Positions 1-11,244 of a stretch of DNA of 64,000 nt are shown here, piece by piece; within the stretch, counting starts at the first letter, position 1, and each line of letters begins with the position of its first letter. The notes beneath the pieces are model-generated. The model did no database searches. It was not told the DNA's origin and saw only the letters and a program-made list of their open reading frames with translations. Source of the stretch: Oreohelix idahoensis (lineage: Eukaryota; Mollusca; Gastropoda; Stylommatophora; Oreohelicidae); contig JAMPIV010012156.1 in assembly GCA_024509875.1 (NCBI GenBank), positions 248,001-312,000 of the forward strand, written 5' to 3'. The translations under genes were made by a program, and so were the position numbers.

Positions 1-2373
1 GCTTGTGCTGTATTGAGAGGACTTCCAGATGTTGTTTAGGCTAAAAAAGGCTGTTCTTGCCTTATTCATTCTGATGTTGATGTCTTTGCCTGCCCCGCCG
101 TCTGGTGTTACTATGCATCCTAGGTATGTGAAGGTGTCTGTCTGTACCAGTTGCTGATTCCTTACTGATATGGGCTCAGGGTTGCTCACATTGAGCGTCA
201 TGACCTCTGACTTCTTTAAATTGATGTTCAAGCCCACCTGCTGGCTAAACTTATTAAGTCTATCCGTTTTTTCCTGGATGTGTTGATGTGAATGTGCTAG
301 TAGTGCAATGTCATCTGCATATTCCAGATCTTCCAATGTAGAAAATGTAGTCCATCTTATTCCTCTTGGACTGCCCTCTGTTGTCTGGCGCATCACCCAG
401 TCTATGACTGTTAAAAATAGAGTGGTTGATAAGGGGCATCCCTGTCGTACTCCTGTCTTCACCTCAAAGGTTAGGTTGCTCTGCCCAACACTACACGTAA
501 AGTTGGCATAGAGGCTTTTTATGATTGACACTATGCAGCTTGGAATTCCATAAGCCCTCAGTATTTTCCATAAACTGTCCCTATGTATGCTGTCAAAAGC
601 CTTTTCAAAATCAACGAAATTAATGTACAGCTGTCTTTGCCATTCTGAGCACTGCTCTATAATGTTCCTGAGAGTGAATATATGATCTACACATCTTCTG
701 TTCTTTCTAAATCCTGCTTGTTCTTTCCTCAGTTTGTGGTCTACTGCTTTTGAAATTCTCTGTATAATTATCCTGCCTAGTATTTTGCTGGGAACTGAGA
801 GAAGAGTGATTCCTCTCCAATTATTGCAGTCTGCAAGATCTCCCTTCTTGGGCAATTTGACAATTATTCCTTTGTTCCACTCTGATGGTGTTGTCCCCGT
901 TTTCCAGACTTGTGCAAATAGTGGTTCTAATAGTTCTGCTGCTAGCTCAGGGTCTGTCTTAAATAGCTCTGCATTTAAGTTATCATGGCCAGGAGCTTTT
1001 CCGTTCTTTAACCCTTTGATTGCTGTGATGATTTCTTCTTTTCGTGGAATGTCTGTATTTACATCTAGATCGTTTTCAGCCTCAGGAACATTCAATTGTG
1101 TCTCTGGTGGTTCCTTGTTCAGAGTTTCTCTGAAGTGCTCTGCCCATCTTGTTTCCTGTCCCTCTGCTGTCGTGATGAGATTTCCTTGCTTATCTCTTAC
1201 TAATGTAATATTGTTTGCACCTCGTTTTCCGCTGATGAATTTAGTTATTTTGTATACTGTGCTTTGTTCATTTCTCAGTGCTGCCTCTTCTGCCTGTCTT
1301 GCAAGATCGTCTAGGGAATTCCTTTTGTTGGCTCGGGTTTGGCGTTTAACTTCCTTGTCCAGCTGACTGTACTGTTCGCTATATAGTTGCTTTAACCTGG
1401 GGGACTTCGCTTCTGTTTTCTTTCTTTTCATTTCCTTTCTCAGTGTTATGGTGTTTAATGTTTCTGGTGTTATCCAGTCTTGCTTCTTCCTTTCCTGGAA
1501 TCCCAAGCATGATTTGCTGCTTTCCTTATATATTGTTGAAATGGTGTTGAATTTCTGGTCTATATCATCAGTCAATGTCTTTTCCTGACTTTTGGCAAAT
1601 TGATATCGTTTCTTTATGTCAGCCGCAAAAGCTTTTCTGGTAAGGGGGTCCTTCAATTTGCTGATGTCAAACCTTTTCTGTGTAGTTACAGTTGGTCCAG
1701 CCCTTCTTAGTTTCACTTTCAGTTTTGCTACTACTAAATGGTGATCACTTCCCACATCTGCACCTCTTCTTACCTTCACATCTTGTAATGCATGTCTCCA
1801 TCTACCGTTAATCATGATGTGGTCTATCTGGTTTCTGTCCCGACCATTTGGTGATTCCCATGTTAATTTGTGAATTTCTTTATGTGGGAAAAGTGTTCCT
1901 CCAATGACCAGGTTGTTAATACTACAGAAACTTATTAATTTATCCCCATTTTCGTTTGCTGTTCCGCTGCCGCATTTCCCCATTACTCTTTCATTATATG
2001 TATTGTGTGTACCAACTTTCGCATTGAGGTCTCCCATTACTATAATAAGATCATATCTAGGTGTGTCTTCCATTTCTTTCTGCAGTTGTTGATAGAATTC
2101 ATCCTTGACCTCTTCATCGCTGTCATTCGTTGGTGCGTAGCATTGTATTATTGTAGTATTGGTGAATCTACCTCTCAATCTTAATCTTATCAGTCTGTTG
2201 TTGATGGGTTTCCATTCCAGTAATGTCCTTTCTATTCCTTTCTGTAGAATAATGGCTACACCTTCATTGTGCTGTCCATCCTCTCTTCCAGAGTAAAGTA
2301 CTGTTTCTCCTGTTGCTGTTTTAACTTTTCCTGCCCCTGTCCATCTGCTCTCGCTTATCCCTAGAATGTGTTA
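1..2373 (-). CDS. RTE-like LINE endonuclease-reverse transcriptase ORF, partial at window edge
   Basis: I read the minus frame by hand and found it open from about 2373 to base 1, roughly 790 codons, so the ORF continues outside the window. It encodes an apurinic-type (EEP) endonuclease in the first third, with motifs such as GISESRW, MGDLNAKVG and GSDHHLV. A linker follows, then a reverse transcriptase with VDFEKAFDSIHRD, TGVRQGCPLS and the catalytic EYADDIALL at about 300-325. This layout and wording match the RTE-type LINEs related to craniofacial development protein 2. It nicks target DNA and copies the element RNA onto the nick. A stop at about 2371 separates it from its N-terminus in another frame, so one frameshift is the main visible defect. 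The same family recurs at 7570-8697 and 16019-16747. Clade assignment is from recognition, not a tree. Confidence 0.8.
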
Positions 2374-2375
2374 CC

Positions 2376-2564
2376 TTAGTTTCTCATTTCTGCCGTGACC
2401 TGTTTTAGTTTACCCGTCTCATTCATTGTCCTGACGTTCCAAAATCCTATTCTTGTATCATGTTTTGCGGTCAGGACGTCCGTTCTCATGTCAGTGGCTT
2501 CCTTTCGGCTTTCACCACTGACAGTCATACAAGCCTCAGACTCCGGATGTCCGTCCCGCAGCAA
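2376..2564 (-). pseudogene. N-terminal piece of the same LINE ORF, frameshifted
   Basis: This 62-codon frame begins with ATG and contains RIGFWNVRTMNETGKL, the start of the EEP endonuclease fold seen in RTE-like LINEs and CFDP2-like proteins. It ends at a stop just where the long endonuclease frame begins in a different phase. I read the pair as one original ORF broken by a small indel. The ATG at 2564 is the likely start because the sequence before it looks like a LINE 5' UTR. Confidence 0.7.
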
Positions 2565-2599
2565 AGTTTGTTTATTCGTTGTTGTTTCCGTAACTTCAA

Positions 2600-2815
2600 T
2601 TTTTTTTTTTACATAGACAGGGGTGTCAGCCCTATGCTAAAACCCCCAACCTGGAGGACCAGGGTGTCTGCTTTCGTCTGACCCCTGCCCGCGCAAACCT
2701 GTCCAGCTTGGTAGAACCTTCCGGGAGTAAAACTCCCACTGACATAGCTCTGGGGGTAATCAGGGTACGCAAGCCGCCATACCTCGACAAGGTATTGACA
2801 CCGGTGATGGTAGTT
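2600..2815 (-). other. LINE 5' UTR-like module (antisense on + strand)
   Basis: GC-richer sequence directly upstream of the minus-strand LINE ORF. The + strand text includes GGGAGTAAAACTCCC, an exact 15-nt palindrome-like block, followed by a CATAGCTC motif. The same arrangement occurs at 39890-39995 in the 5' UTR of an I-like LINE, also in minus orientation. I infer it is the 5' UTR of the LINE at 1-2564. A short oligo-T run at 2599-2611 lies between UTR and ORF. Confidence 0.55.
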
Positions 2816-2824
2816 GCATAGAAT

Positions 2825-3166
2825 AGATGGATTAAAATGGTATGACAAGGTTACCAACGTGGCACTGATGACAAGAACTAGACAAGTGCCAGTGGAACAA
2901 GAGATGAGAAGAAAACGATGGCGATGGATAGGACACACACTGAGGAAACCTGTTGATAGCATTACAAGGCAGTCCTTGTTCTGGAACCCCTAGGGCAAGA
3001 GAGGCAGAGGTAGACCAAGAAGCACATGGAGAAGAGAGCTGGAAACAGAGGTGAAAATGATGAGGAGAACGTGGAAAGAACTTGAGATGATGGCACGTGA
3101 CAGGAGGACTTGGCATGTGTTTGTTGAAGGCCTATGCTCCTTTGGGAGTGGAGGGTTATGATGATG
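2825..3166 (+). mobile_element. 5'-truncated RTE-like LINE, C-terminal tail
   Basis: The plus strand reads as the C-terminal tail typical of RTE-like reverse transcriptases: GLKWYDKVTNVALMTRTRQ, then RWRWIGHTLRKP, SLFWNP, a stop, and GKRGRGRPRSTWRRELE. It ends with FVEGLCSFGSG and a GAT-rich tail (ATGATGATGATAG at 3159-3171). Another copy of this subfamily is on the minus strand at 28931-29395. This is a dead 3' fragment lying head-to-head with the LINE at 1-2815. Confidence 0.75.
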
Positions 3167-3171
3167 ATGAT

Positions 3172-4449
3172 AGCAATGGGGATTGTAAAAAACCCCAGCC
3201 ATTAGTGATTATTGGTCTGATGAAGGCTTTATGCAAACTCCCTGGTACAGACAGATGTTTATATGGTATAGGTTTCAGATGTTATTTCACACGATGTTCC
3301 ATGTAAGTGACGTAGACGCACAAGGTAAAGCAAAGATTGAACCATTTCTGCAGAAAATTTTATCTAGATTCCAGGAATAATTTTACCCTTAAAAGGAGCT
3401 GTCTTTGGATGAATTGGTAATTGGGTGGAAAGGCAGATGGTCTCTCAAAATGTTCAATACCTCTAAACCCCAAAAATATCATGCAAAGACATTCGGTCTT
3501 TGCGACAGTAGTACTGGGTGTGTAGTAAATTTGTTGATATACATTGGGGCCAATATTTCTTACAGTCCAGAAGTTGATGTAAATAGCCAACAAGCCATCA
3601 AAGTATTTAACACTTTGCTACAACCATGTGGAAAAGGTCATCACATCTATGCTGATCGGTATTACACGAGTGTGCCGTTGCTTCAATATCTGAAATCATT
3701 ATTTCACTGGGACTGTCAACGTTAATCGAAAGAACTTCCCAAAAGAGCTGAAAACTAGACAGCTAATGCATATGGAAATGAAATGGTGCATGGAGCAAGA
3801 AAAACGATTTTTATGTGTAATGTTTAGGGACAAAAAAGCAAAAAAACCATGCATTCTTGTATCAAGCTGCGCAACAGTGGAAAGCAAAGACATCACCAAT
3901 CGCTCTGGTGAAACAAAAAATAAACCACTGATGATTACAATCAACGCATCAATGGATGTGACAGAGTGGACCAAAGCATTGTAACATATGGCACATTCAG
4001 CAGAAGAACAAGAAAGTGGTGGAAAAAAATTGTCTTCTGGATTTTTGAAATAGCTCAGCTCAATGTATATAAATTATTTGCACTGTCAAGAACAACAAAC
4101 GCCAAAAACCAGAGCCTTCTTCAATTTAAATGGCAACTTGTCAGTGAGCTCTCTCTTGCTGCTGCTGTGGATTTCCAGCAAATTCCTCCCAGGATTGGAC
4201 ATGGCAATCAAGTGAACAATCCAGTCAACAGACTAGGAGGGACAAATCATATTGTAAAAAAAATCAGAATTTCATTGCATCTGCGTCGTTTGCAGCAGCC
4301 CTCAAGTAAGGGTTAAGACATCCTTTTATTGTGAAGGATGCACAAATAATCCCCACCTACATCCAAATAACTGTTTAGCTACTTATCATGAAAGGACAAC
4401 AGTTTTTGGTAAATGTAAATATCAATTGTGTATAAAGTTGTGTACATAG
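3172..4449 (+). pseudogene. piggyBac-like transposase remnant
   Basis: Several plus frames together match a PGBD-type piggyBac transposase, a cut-and-paste enzyme that targets TTAA. In order: a start-like MGIVKNP and, one frame over, SDYWSDEGFMQTPW (near 3177-3240); MDELVIGWKGRWSLKMFN from 3405; GKGHHIYADRYYTSVPLLQYL near 3630-3690; a third segment 3766-3984; RRTRKWWKK at about 4000-4020; and a C-terminal cysteine-rich stretch at 4330-4449 with spaced C..C, H, YH, C and LC residues resembling the piggyBac zinc-binding tail. At least four frame changes and internal stops break it, some at homopolymers (the A-run near 3187). I could not identify terminal inverted repeats, so the element limits are unknown. 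Confidence 0.8.
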
Positions 4450-5890
4450 TTTATTTTTGTCCTAAGATTTCAATACGTGACCTGAACATTTCAAAAGGAC
4501 ACACAATTTTTATTATAATCAAAAACAAATGAAAATTGTCTGTGTTCTGTATAATTGGATACACCATAAAAGGAAAATAATTTTAGGAGTTCCATATCTG
4601 TGCAAAGCTGTATATATGAAGGTACTGTTAAACTTTTTTTTTTTTTTCAAATTTAAAAAAAGAAAATTGTTTACATATTTTTCATACTATTTGTGTATTG
4701 TTTGTACATATAGAAACAATAATTGGTTTTATAAAATAGCCCTTTTAATTCTGCACCTTTTGATGTATAACACATTGCTCTGGTGCATAAAGTAAGAAAA
4801 ATATGATAAAAGTTTAGAGGACACACACAATATAAAAATATAATCCTGGAAACTAGCGCGTAAAAACATGGTTTTAGTGCACGTATACTAAGCTAGGTCC
4901 TCTGAAACCTAGTGAACCAAAAGCTAAAATATCTGAAAGAATCAAACAACATCCGTATCAAATTTAATAAGAGTGTTTAAAAAAAACCATGCTTCAGTTT
5001 TACCCACCCTCCATAGACCACCAAATAAAGATGTTAAACCTAATTGCTACTAAAGTATTTACTTATTTCTAATTCATTACTGCATACTTCTTTTGACTCT
5101 TTCAATAACTGCAATGTAGGTAAATGAGGTGATGAAAATTCTGGTGGATGAAATGAGTACTGCAGAACAAGGAGTTGAGTTAAACGTACTCTTGTTTATA
5201 CTTATGTGCTAGACCTCTCCAGTATTCAATCTCTTGGTCTTTGGATGTAAATGTCTTTGATGAATCCATGAATAGTTTATCACCAACGTTTTAGTATTAT
5301 CTTTAACACTCTCAGACTAGCACATACCCTAATATTAATAATAAGAAATTTTATATAAGGTCAATTATATGTTAGACGATGTCAGAAGGTCATTTATTCT
5401 CTTAAAATATTAAGTCACATTTTTCTTTGTAACAATATTATCAATAACTGCATGTGTATAATACCAATGAACTTAATACACTGTCTTTAGCTCAGACACT
5501 CTTGCATTGATCTGAGGCACTTTAATAACTGTGCTGTTCCAAGATCCTCGTGTGGGTTATTTACGGATAAACACAATTGTCTGACTTGAATTCAAGAATA
5601 TACAATGGGATCTCCCTGACCTGTAATGTAAGAAATAGCATTAAAAAACAATAATTATAATGACTCCGTTTGGTAATAAATATAATACAGTAAAACCTTG
5701 ATTTAATGAAATATTTGGCGGGGGTGGGGGGGGGGGGGAGGACTTTTGTGCGTGAGAGAAGGACCCAATATTGCTGAATATCCATTAATATAACATAGTT
5801 TAGCCACGAAGCCAAATGTCTCTTAAATAACGAATAGCACATTTCGAAGCACAATGTATTCATAGTTACAGGGGAGGAAAAAAAAAAACC
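4450..5890. other. AT-rich noncoding stretch
   Basis: No convincing gene. The open frame at 4529-4795 is low-complexity hydrophobic sequence from AT-rich DNA. A G-rich tract lies at about 5709-5741 (runs of 3-14 G). At 5691-5716 the text CAGTAAAACCTTGATTTAA preceded by TA resembles a Tigger/pogo terminal repeat, but no matching second end is visible. Confidence 0.5.
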
Positions 5891-5899
5891 CCATCGAGG

Positions 5900-7569
5900 C
5901 CAGCTCCTTGACGTGGAGATGGGGCTCAAGTACAGCCATCAGCGACCGAAAAACCAAGACTGGAAAGGCCCTCCTACTACTCGAGCAAGACCACAGTCTG
6001 CCCTAGCAAGTCAAGGTGCTGAAGACGGAGGCAACCAGCCAAGAGGCGCACCACAGCAATCAGGATGCCACGCACACACGCAATGGAAATATGTCTATAC
6101 CTACAAAACGTTATGGCACTCGCCCTGTGACAGACACCCAGGCAGACGCAGTGCCGGGCCCTCTGCCTCAAAAGGGCCCAACCCCTACTACTGGAGGTCC
6201 TTCTCAATTGCCCCGTGGAGCCAGGAGGCATAAGAATAGAGCTACTCGCCAAGCAAAGACCACTTAAAATAATGCACTGGAACGCTGAAGGCGTCAACAG
6301 TAAAAAAAGACAGCTACAGCAAAAAACTAGAGCTCGAAAATATCTTGAATGAAGAGCAAGTAAATGTATGCTGCTTGCAAGAAACCCACCTCAACAAAAA
6401 CATAGCCTTCAAAATCAGAGGCTACCAGTGCTACTGATCCGACCGAATAGACAGGCGAAAGGGTGGAATACTGACACTCGTGAGGAATAACATCAGTGCA
6501 TGTCAGCTTGAAACATATATGGAGAGGGCGGAATACCAGATGCTTCATCTCAGGACAGAAAGTACAGAATTCCACCTGCTCAACTACTACTGTCCGAGTG
6601 ACCGCCCACTGGCACTAGACACAATCCCAGCAAAAGAAAGACTGATTGTGTGCGGAGACTTCAACAGCCACTCACAGAGCTGGGGCTATGATCACATGGA
6701 CAGGAGAGGTGATGAGCTTGAAAACTGGCAGGATGACAATGGGCTTATCTTGATTAACCAGCCAATCGACCCACCAACCTTCTACTCGAGATCATGGCAC
6801 ACCACCTCTACACCAGACCTGGCATTCCATTCACCAGGCCTGGAGTGGAACACCACACGTGTTGTAGGGAAACAACTTGGAGGCAGCGACCACCGGCCAG
6901 TCTTCCTAACTGTGGAAAATGAACTTGTCAAGGAAAGCAGCACTCTCTCTAGGTGGAACTACAAGAAGGCAGACTGGACAATGTACCAGCATCATACCAG
7001 TATACTGGCTAGAGATCTGTCTGTAGACAAAGACATCAATAAGTTAGTCGATGAATTCAGCAGATGCATATTACAGGCTGCTCGTGAAACAATACCTAGA
7101 GGGGCTCGTAAGCACTACAAACCATATTGGAATAGTGAACTAGAGCAACTGCACAACGACGTGGAAACATCTCGAAAGCAGGCAGAGACCAGTCTATGCC
7201 AAGAACACCACAATAACTACCAACATGCTAAGGCCAAATTTCAAAGGGCCAAGTTGCAGGCCAGGCGGAGAAGCTGGAAGGAGAAAACAGAGTCCTTGAA
7301 CTTCGAAAGAGATACAAGGAAACTGTGGAAGCTGGTAAAACAACTTAATGATGAGGGTACAGGGAGAAACTCAAAGATTGCACTGTACAAAGATGGAAAC
7401 ATCCTCATGGGAAAACAGGCAGCTGATCACTTTGCAGACTCCTTTGCTAAAGACAACAACATCGAAGTAAGCCAAGAGAAGCAACAAAGACTCGTGAGAA
7501 ACAACAATACGCAGGACGAGATGGAACCATACCTGAAGTTATGGAGGCACCAATCACATTCAGAGAACT
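5900..7569 (+). mobile_element. I-like LINE, 5' half, abutted by a reversed LINE
   Basis: The 5' part encodes a proline-rich leader (RPVTDTQADAVPGPLP, then PTPTTGG) with a counterpart in the minus-strand LINE at 35192-40009 (RPVETRQAARVPDPPP, PTNTTGG), so the two belong to one family. An endonuclease region follows. At about 7569 the sequence switches abruptly to the GAA-tailed 3' end of an RTE-like LINE in the opposite orientation. The reverse transcriptase half does not reappear after 8697. Only a short GAA-rich end resembling this family's 3' tail is present at 8727-8752. I infer insertion plus deletion, or an earlier internal deletion. Confidence 0.7.
6265..7569 (+). pseudogene. I-like LINE EEP endonuclease and linker
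   Basis: The longest open frame is 6480-7589, but homology begins upstream at MHWNAEGVNS (about 6272), with a stop and frame changes before 6480. Diagnostic EEP motifs are CCLQETHLN (6370-6395), GDFNSHSQSWGYD, and GGSDHRPV near the domain end. The linker WNYKKADW and AARETIPRGARKHYKPYWNSEL is nearly the same as in the LINE at 38067-38627 (LQAAIETIPRGARKNYKSYW). The frame ends inside the junction with the next LINE, so its last residues (a run of F from TTC repeats) are not part of the protein. This is the target-nicking domain of a LINE whose reverse transcriptase is missing here. Confidence 0.78.
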
Positions 7570-8697
7570 TCTTCTTCTTTGATCCTTAGCCGCCAACCGT
7601 CAAAGCAGTCAGTGGCCATCACGCCTAGTGGCGTCTTGTAGGGCAACAACAAATTGATTCCACTTTACTCAGTCGGTGGCCATCCTTCGTACATTGCCCC
7701 AACTCTGGTTCATTCTTTGCATCTCAGCCTCCACAGTCCTCCGCCAGGTTGTTTTTGGTCAGCCTCTCTTTTGTTTTCCTTCAGGGGTCCAAAGCATAGC
7801 TGTTCTTGTGATGGCATCGGGGTCTTTTCTGAGGACATGGCCAACCCAGCTCCAGCGTCTGCCAGCTATGATGGTGTGCATGTCCTCTTGCTTGCTCCGA
7901 GTAAGCAGATCTTGGTTGGTGATGGTATTCGGCCAAAAGATTCGATGAATTTTTCTTAGGCATGTTGTGTGAAAAGAGGACAATTTCGACATTTCCTTCT
8001 CTGTAACTCTCCAGCATTCCGCACCATAGAGAAGCACAGAAAGCACACAGCTCTGATATAATCTTAATTTTGTGCTTGTGCTGTACTGAGAGGACTTCCA
8101 GATGTTGTTTAGGCTAAAGAAGGCTGTTCTTGCCTTATTCATTCTGATGTTGATGTCTTTGCCTGCCCCGCCGTCTGGTGTTACTATGCATCCTAGGTAT
8201 GTGAAGGTGTCTGTCTGTACCAGTTGCTGATTTCTTACTGATATGGGCTCAGGGTTGCTCACATTGAGCGTCATGACCTCTGACTTCTTTAAATTGATGT
8301 TCAAGCCCACCTGCTGGCTAAACTTATTAAGTCTATCCGTTTTTTCCTGGATGTGAATGTGCTAGTAGTGCAATGTCATCTGCATATTCCAGATCTTCCA
8401 ATGTAGAAAATGTAGTCCATCTTATTCCTCTTGGACTGCCCTCTGTTGTCTGGTGCATCACCCAGTCTATGACTGTTAAAAAAAGAGTGGTTGATAAGGG
8501 GCATCCCTGTCGTACTCCCGTCTTCACCTCAAAGGTTAGGTTTCTCTGCCCAACACTACACGTAAAGTTGGCATAGAGGCTTTTTTATGATTGACACTAT
8601 GCAGCTTGGAATTCCATAAGCCCTCAGTATTTTCCATAAACTGTCCCTATGTATACTGTCAAAAGCCTTTTCAAAATCAACGAAATTAATGTACAGC
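7570..8697 (-). mobile_element. RTE-like LINE copy 2, 5'-truncated
   Basis: Same family as the ORF at 1-2373. In the minus sense the coding part runs from about 8697 (YINFVDFEKAFDSIHRD) through the catalytic EYADDIALL (about 8370-8400) to the C-terminal LYGAECWRVTEKEMSK and TRTAMLWTPEGK. It is split into frames 8804-8556, 8527-8333 and 8310-7759 by small indels (for example the T-run at 8580 and a gap near 8350). The 3' end at 7570-7585 is a GAA repeat preceded by GGATCAAAG. It abuts the I-like LINE on the left. The 5' truncation at 8697 is typical of incomplete target-primed reverse transcription. Confidence 0.85.
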
Positions 8698-8904
8698 TGA
8701 ACATTGCAGATATAGACAATATATTTCAAGCGAACGAAAGAAGAAGAAGGGGGAAAAAAAAAAACAAATCTCCATACATTATAATGTATCCATGCTAGGG
8801 ACATCTAGGTTTGTGATTTTTCCTAGATATAACAGAAACAAACAAAAATAATTTAATCTTCTCAGAACAGGAGTCACTGTGCCCATATGCCATGTTTATA
8901 GTCA

Positions 8905-9597
8905 ACCCTAGCAACAGAATGGCAGCATCTGCTGAGGTGCTAGGGTGAAGTGCAACCAGTTTTGGTCAGTTAACTGGCTTGAAGAAAGCATCTAATTTCA
9001 ATCGTGTTTTGGGGACCTCAAGACGCAGCAATAGAGACCGCAGTCAGTGACTCATAGCTTGACTGCCTGCGTCAGGACCAGCGAACCAGAGCTGGTCAAG
9101 ACCGCACTCCACCTCCACGTGGTGGTCCTGGAAACAGTCTGCAGCTGTGCAGGCTGGCTGAGCGAGTGTGGATCGAAATGGGAAGGCAAACCCGGTCCTA
9201 AAAAATGCCGTGCAGAAGTCGGATGTGTCGACCAAAAGGTGCAGATATCGCAGCTACGTTGTAAACAGACACAACGCAACCACCGTCCTTTTCAGGGCGA
9301 ACGAAGAAGAAGAAGAAGAAGAATCGTGTTTTGGAAGTTTGCTATTTACAAATAATAATTTATTTGGAAGCTCGGAAGTGTGAGAGTAATCAGCTTGAAC
9401 ATAAATTAAACCCTAGCGACAGAATGGCAGCATCTGCTGAGGAGGTGCTAGGGTGAGGTGCAACCAGTTTTGGTCGGTTAACTGGCCTGAAGAAAGCATC
9501 TAATTTCAATCGTGTTTTGGAAGTTTGCTATTTACGAATAATAATTTATTTGGAAGCTCGTAAGTGTGAGAGTAATCAGCTTGAGCATAAATTAAAC
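8905..9597. repeat. Two-copy direct tandem duplication, first copy interrupted
   Basis: The block starting CCCTAGCRACAGAATGGCAG appears twice. Copy 1 is 8905-9012 plus 9335-9410, and copy 2 is 9411-9597. Each contains GCAACCAGTTTTGGTC, CAATCGTGTTTTGG and an end near CATAAATTAAA. The unit is about 185 bp. The short element at 9013-9321 sits only in copy 1, so copy 2 shows the empty site. Confidence 0.85.
9013..9321 (+). mobile_element. Short nonautonomous GAA-tailed element (SINE-like), copy 1
   Basis: A 309-bp element flanked by the 13-bp direct repeat AATCGTGTTTTGG (9000-9012 and 9322-9334), with the empty site preserved in the neighbouring tandem copy. It begins GGACCTCAAGACGCAG and ends with GAACGAAGAAGAAGAAG. 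No coding potential and no clear pol III A/B boxes were seen. The last ~20 nt match the 3' end of the I-like LINE at 35192-40009, which suggests that LINE's machinery moves it. A second copy is at 32991-34790. Confidence 0.8.
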
Positions 9598-9599
9598 AC

Positions 9600-10940
9600 A
9601 GAACAGCACAAACTATTATGCAATGGAGAGGTACACTTCAAAATTGAAAGAAGAAATAAAAAATAAACATGGACATTTTTTTTCCACTTCAATCAAACTC
9701 ACATCACTTTTGATCAGGTAAAAACAAATTGAACTGTATGCCCAAATTGAACTGCAATAATCTCAATAAACAGGCATATCACACAATTAATAAAAGGTTT
9801 TGCTTAGGGCTGGTAACCTCATCAGTTAACACAAGTTGCCATAGAAACTACTGTTGCAAGTAACTGTAGGCTTCCTGCAGGACCAGCAGCAGAAGTGGCT
9901 CTATGCTCCATGAGAAGCAAAATGGAAAATGATCATGATGAATTTCCATGAAGGTATACCAAGACTACGTTATTTGAATAGGCTATATCCAGGCCATTCT
10001 AAGAAATATAATATTTCTAGAAAAGTAGGCCTACAGATTAGTAACCTCACACCAGGTCATGACCTATCATGTATGAATAGCCTATGAGTGCCTGCACACA
10101 AGTATTTGTAAACGTGTGCAAATAAGCTCCATGGAGCTATCCGCAGAAGTGTGTGGGTAGCCACAGCTACATTCAACAAGTAGGTGAAAAATGGCAAGTA
10201 GCCTACAGTAGTATGTGTCAAAGTGGCTGGAACACTAGCTTCTTGAGGGAAAGGGACCAGGTTTTAAACCAGGCTGCATCACGCTCAGGTCTACCTAGTT
10301 TGGTATCTGACTCTGCTTTCGAGTTAGGGAAGGTAAAGGCAGCGAGTAAGGGAGCTGGTCATTCCACCTTATAAAGCTGAGACCTGGTATAAATGAAGCC
10401 TCTAAACTTCACACCCCTAAAGCAGTATATGCGACTAGCTTCAACTTTTTTTCTTTTACGCAGCTGAACAAATGCAGCTCACTAATTTAATTATTAACAT
10501 ACAACGAAATCTTGACAACAATGGAAGTAAGAAAAGAGAGCTACATAGACATAATTTTAACTTAGAAAAAAAGAAGGAAAAGCAAGTAGCCTAAGCCTAT
10601 CACTATCATAATAAACTAGTTATTTAACGTTAGCCTAGTTAAATTGAAACGATCTTCGTAAGAAAAGCAAAACATAGCAGCTCGTGTCAGTAACAAGATA
10701 AAATGTTACTGCAATAAAAATGACACCGCAAATAAGTATAATCAATAATGCTATCAGAATCAAAACAATGCTGACAAAAATAAAGCACAGAAAACTAATA
10801 ATACTACGCCATTTTGACGGAAGTCATTGCATCACAATCGTTGGTCAAAACAACAATTGGCCAGTTGCTTGAGGCTGCGACATGTCAAATAGTAAGAAAT
10901 CTAAAGGCCGACATGCATGCAGTTGTTCAATGCTCCAACA
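9600..10940. other. Noncoding; possible diverged dispersed repeat at 9805-9930
   Basis: No gene recognised. The stretch GGGCTGGTAACCTCATCA to about 9930 resembles the repeat at 41795-41950 and 44790-44980 (GGCTGGCAACCTCATC, then a CTCCAT..GAGCA block), but more weakly. The frame at 10153-10374 has no recognisable domain and I treat it as chance. Confidence 0.35.
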
Positions 10941-10944
10941 AGAA

Positions 10945-11240
10945 CATTTCAAGTATCTAGGGAGCTAAAACTCTCCAACAGTAAGAAACTAAGAATAATA
11001 ATAATAAAAGCCCCTTCAGTCATAACTGACTATGGGAATGCGCCCCTGAGGTGACAGGTGCTTAATTTCCTGGTGTTCCTTTCGTCGTTTCTTCTGCTTG
11101 TTGTGTGAGATTCTTTTTCGCCCAATCTGAAGTGGCGCCACAGCCTCTCCAGGGCGCGAGCTTAGGCACAGTTACATGGAGATCAAGCTGTTGCCCATGC
11201 AGCATGTTCGACCTCTCCACGCAGCCGGTAGATCCAAAGG
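10945..11240. mobile_element. LINE scrap joined to a (ATT)n-tailed short repeat
   Basis: Bases 10945-10990 encode VSRELKLSNSKKLR, matching the post-RNase H region of the LINE at 14705-15592 (REELKRPSNKKLWR). From about 10992 an AAT repeat leads into a GC-richer block (11010-11235). Read on the minus strand this ends GACTGAAGGGGCTTTT plus ATT repeats, like the 3' tail of a short non-LTR element. It lies between two pieces of the same LINE family. Classification of the block is uncertain. Confidence 0.45.
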
Positions 11241-11244
11241 AACG

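Noticed and set aside
734..1366. 210-codon plus-strand frame
   Set aside because: It is antisense to a long LINE ORF whose motifs are clear on the minus strand.
5691..5900. Tigger/pogo-type transposon
   Set aside because: Only one end-like motif is visible and no second end or transposase was found.
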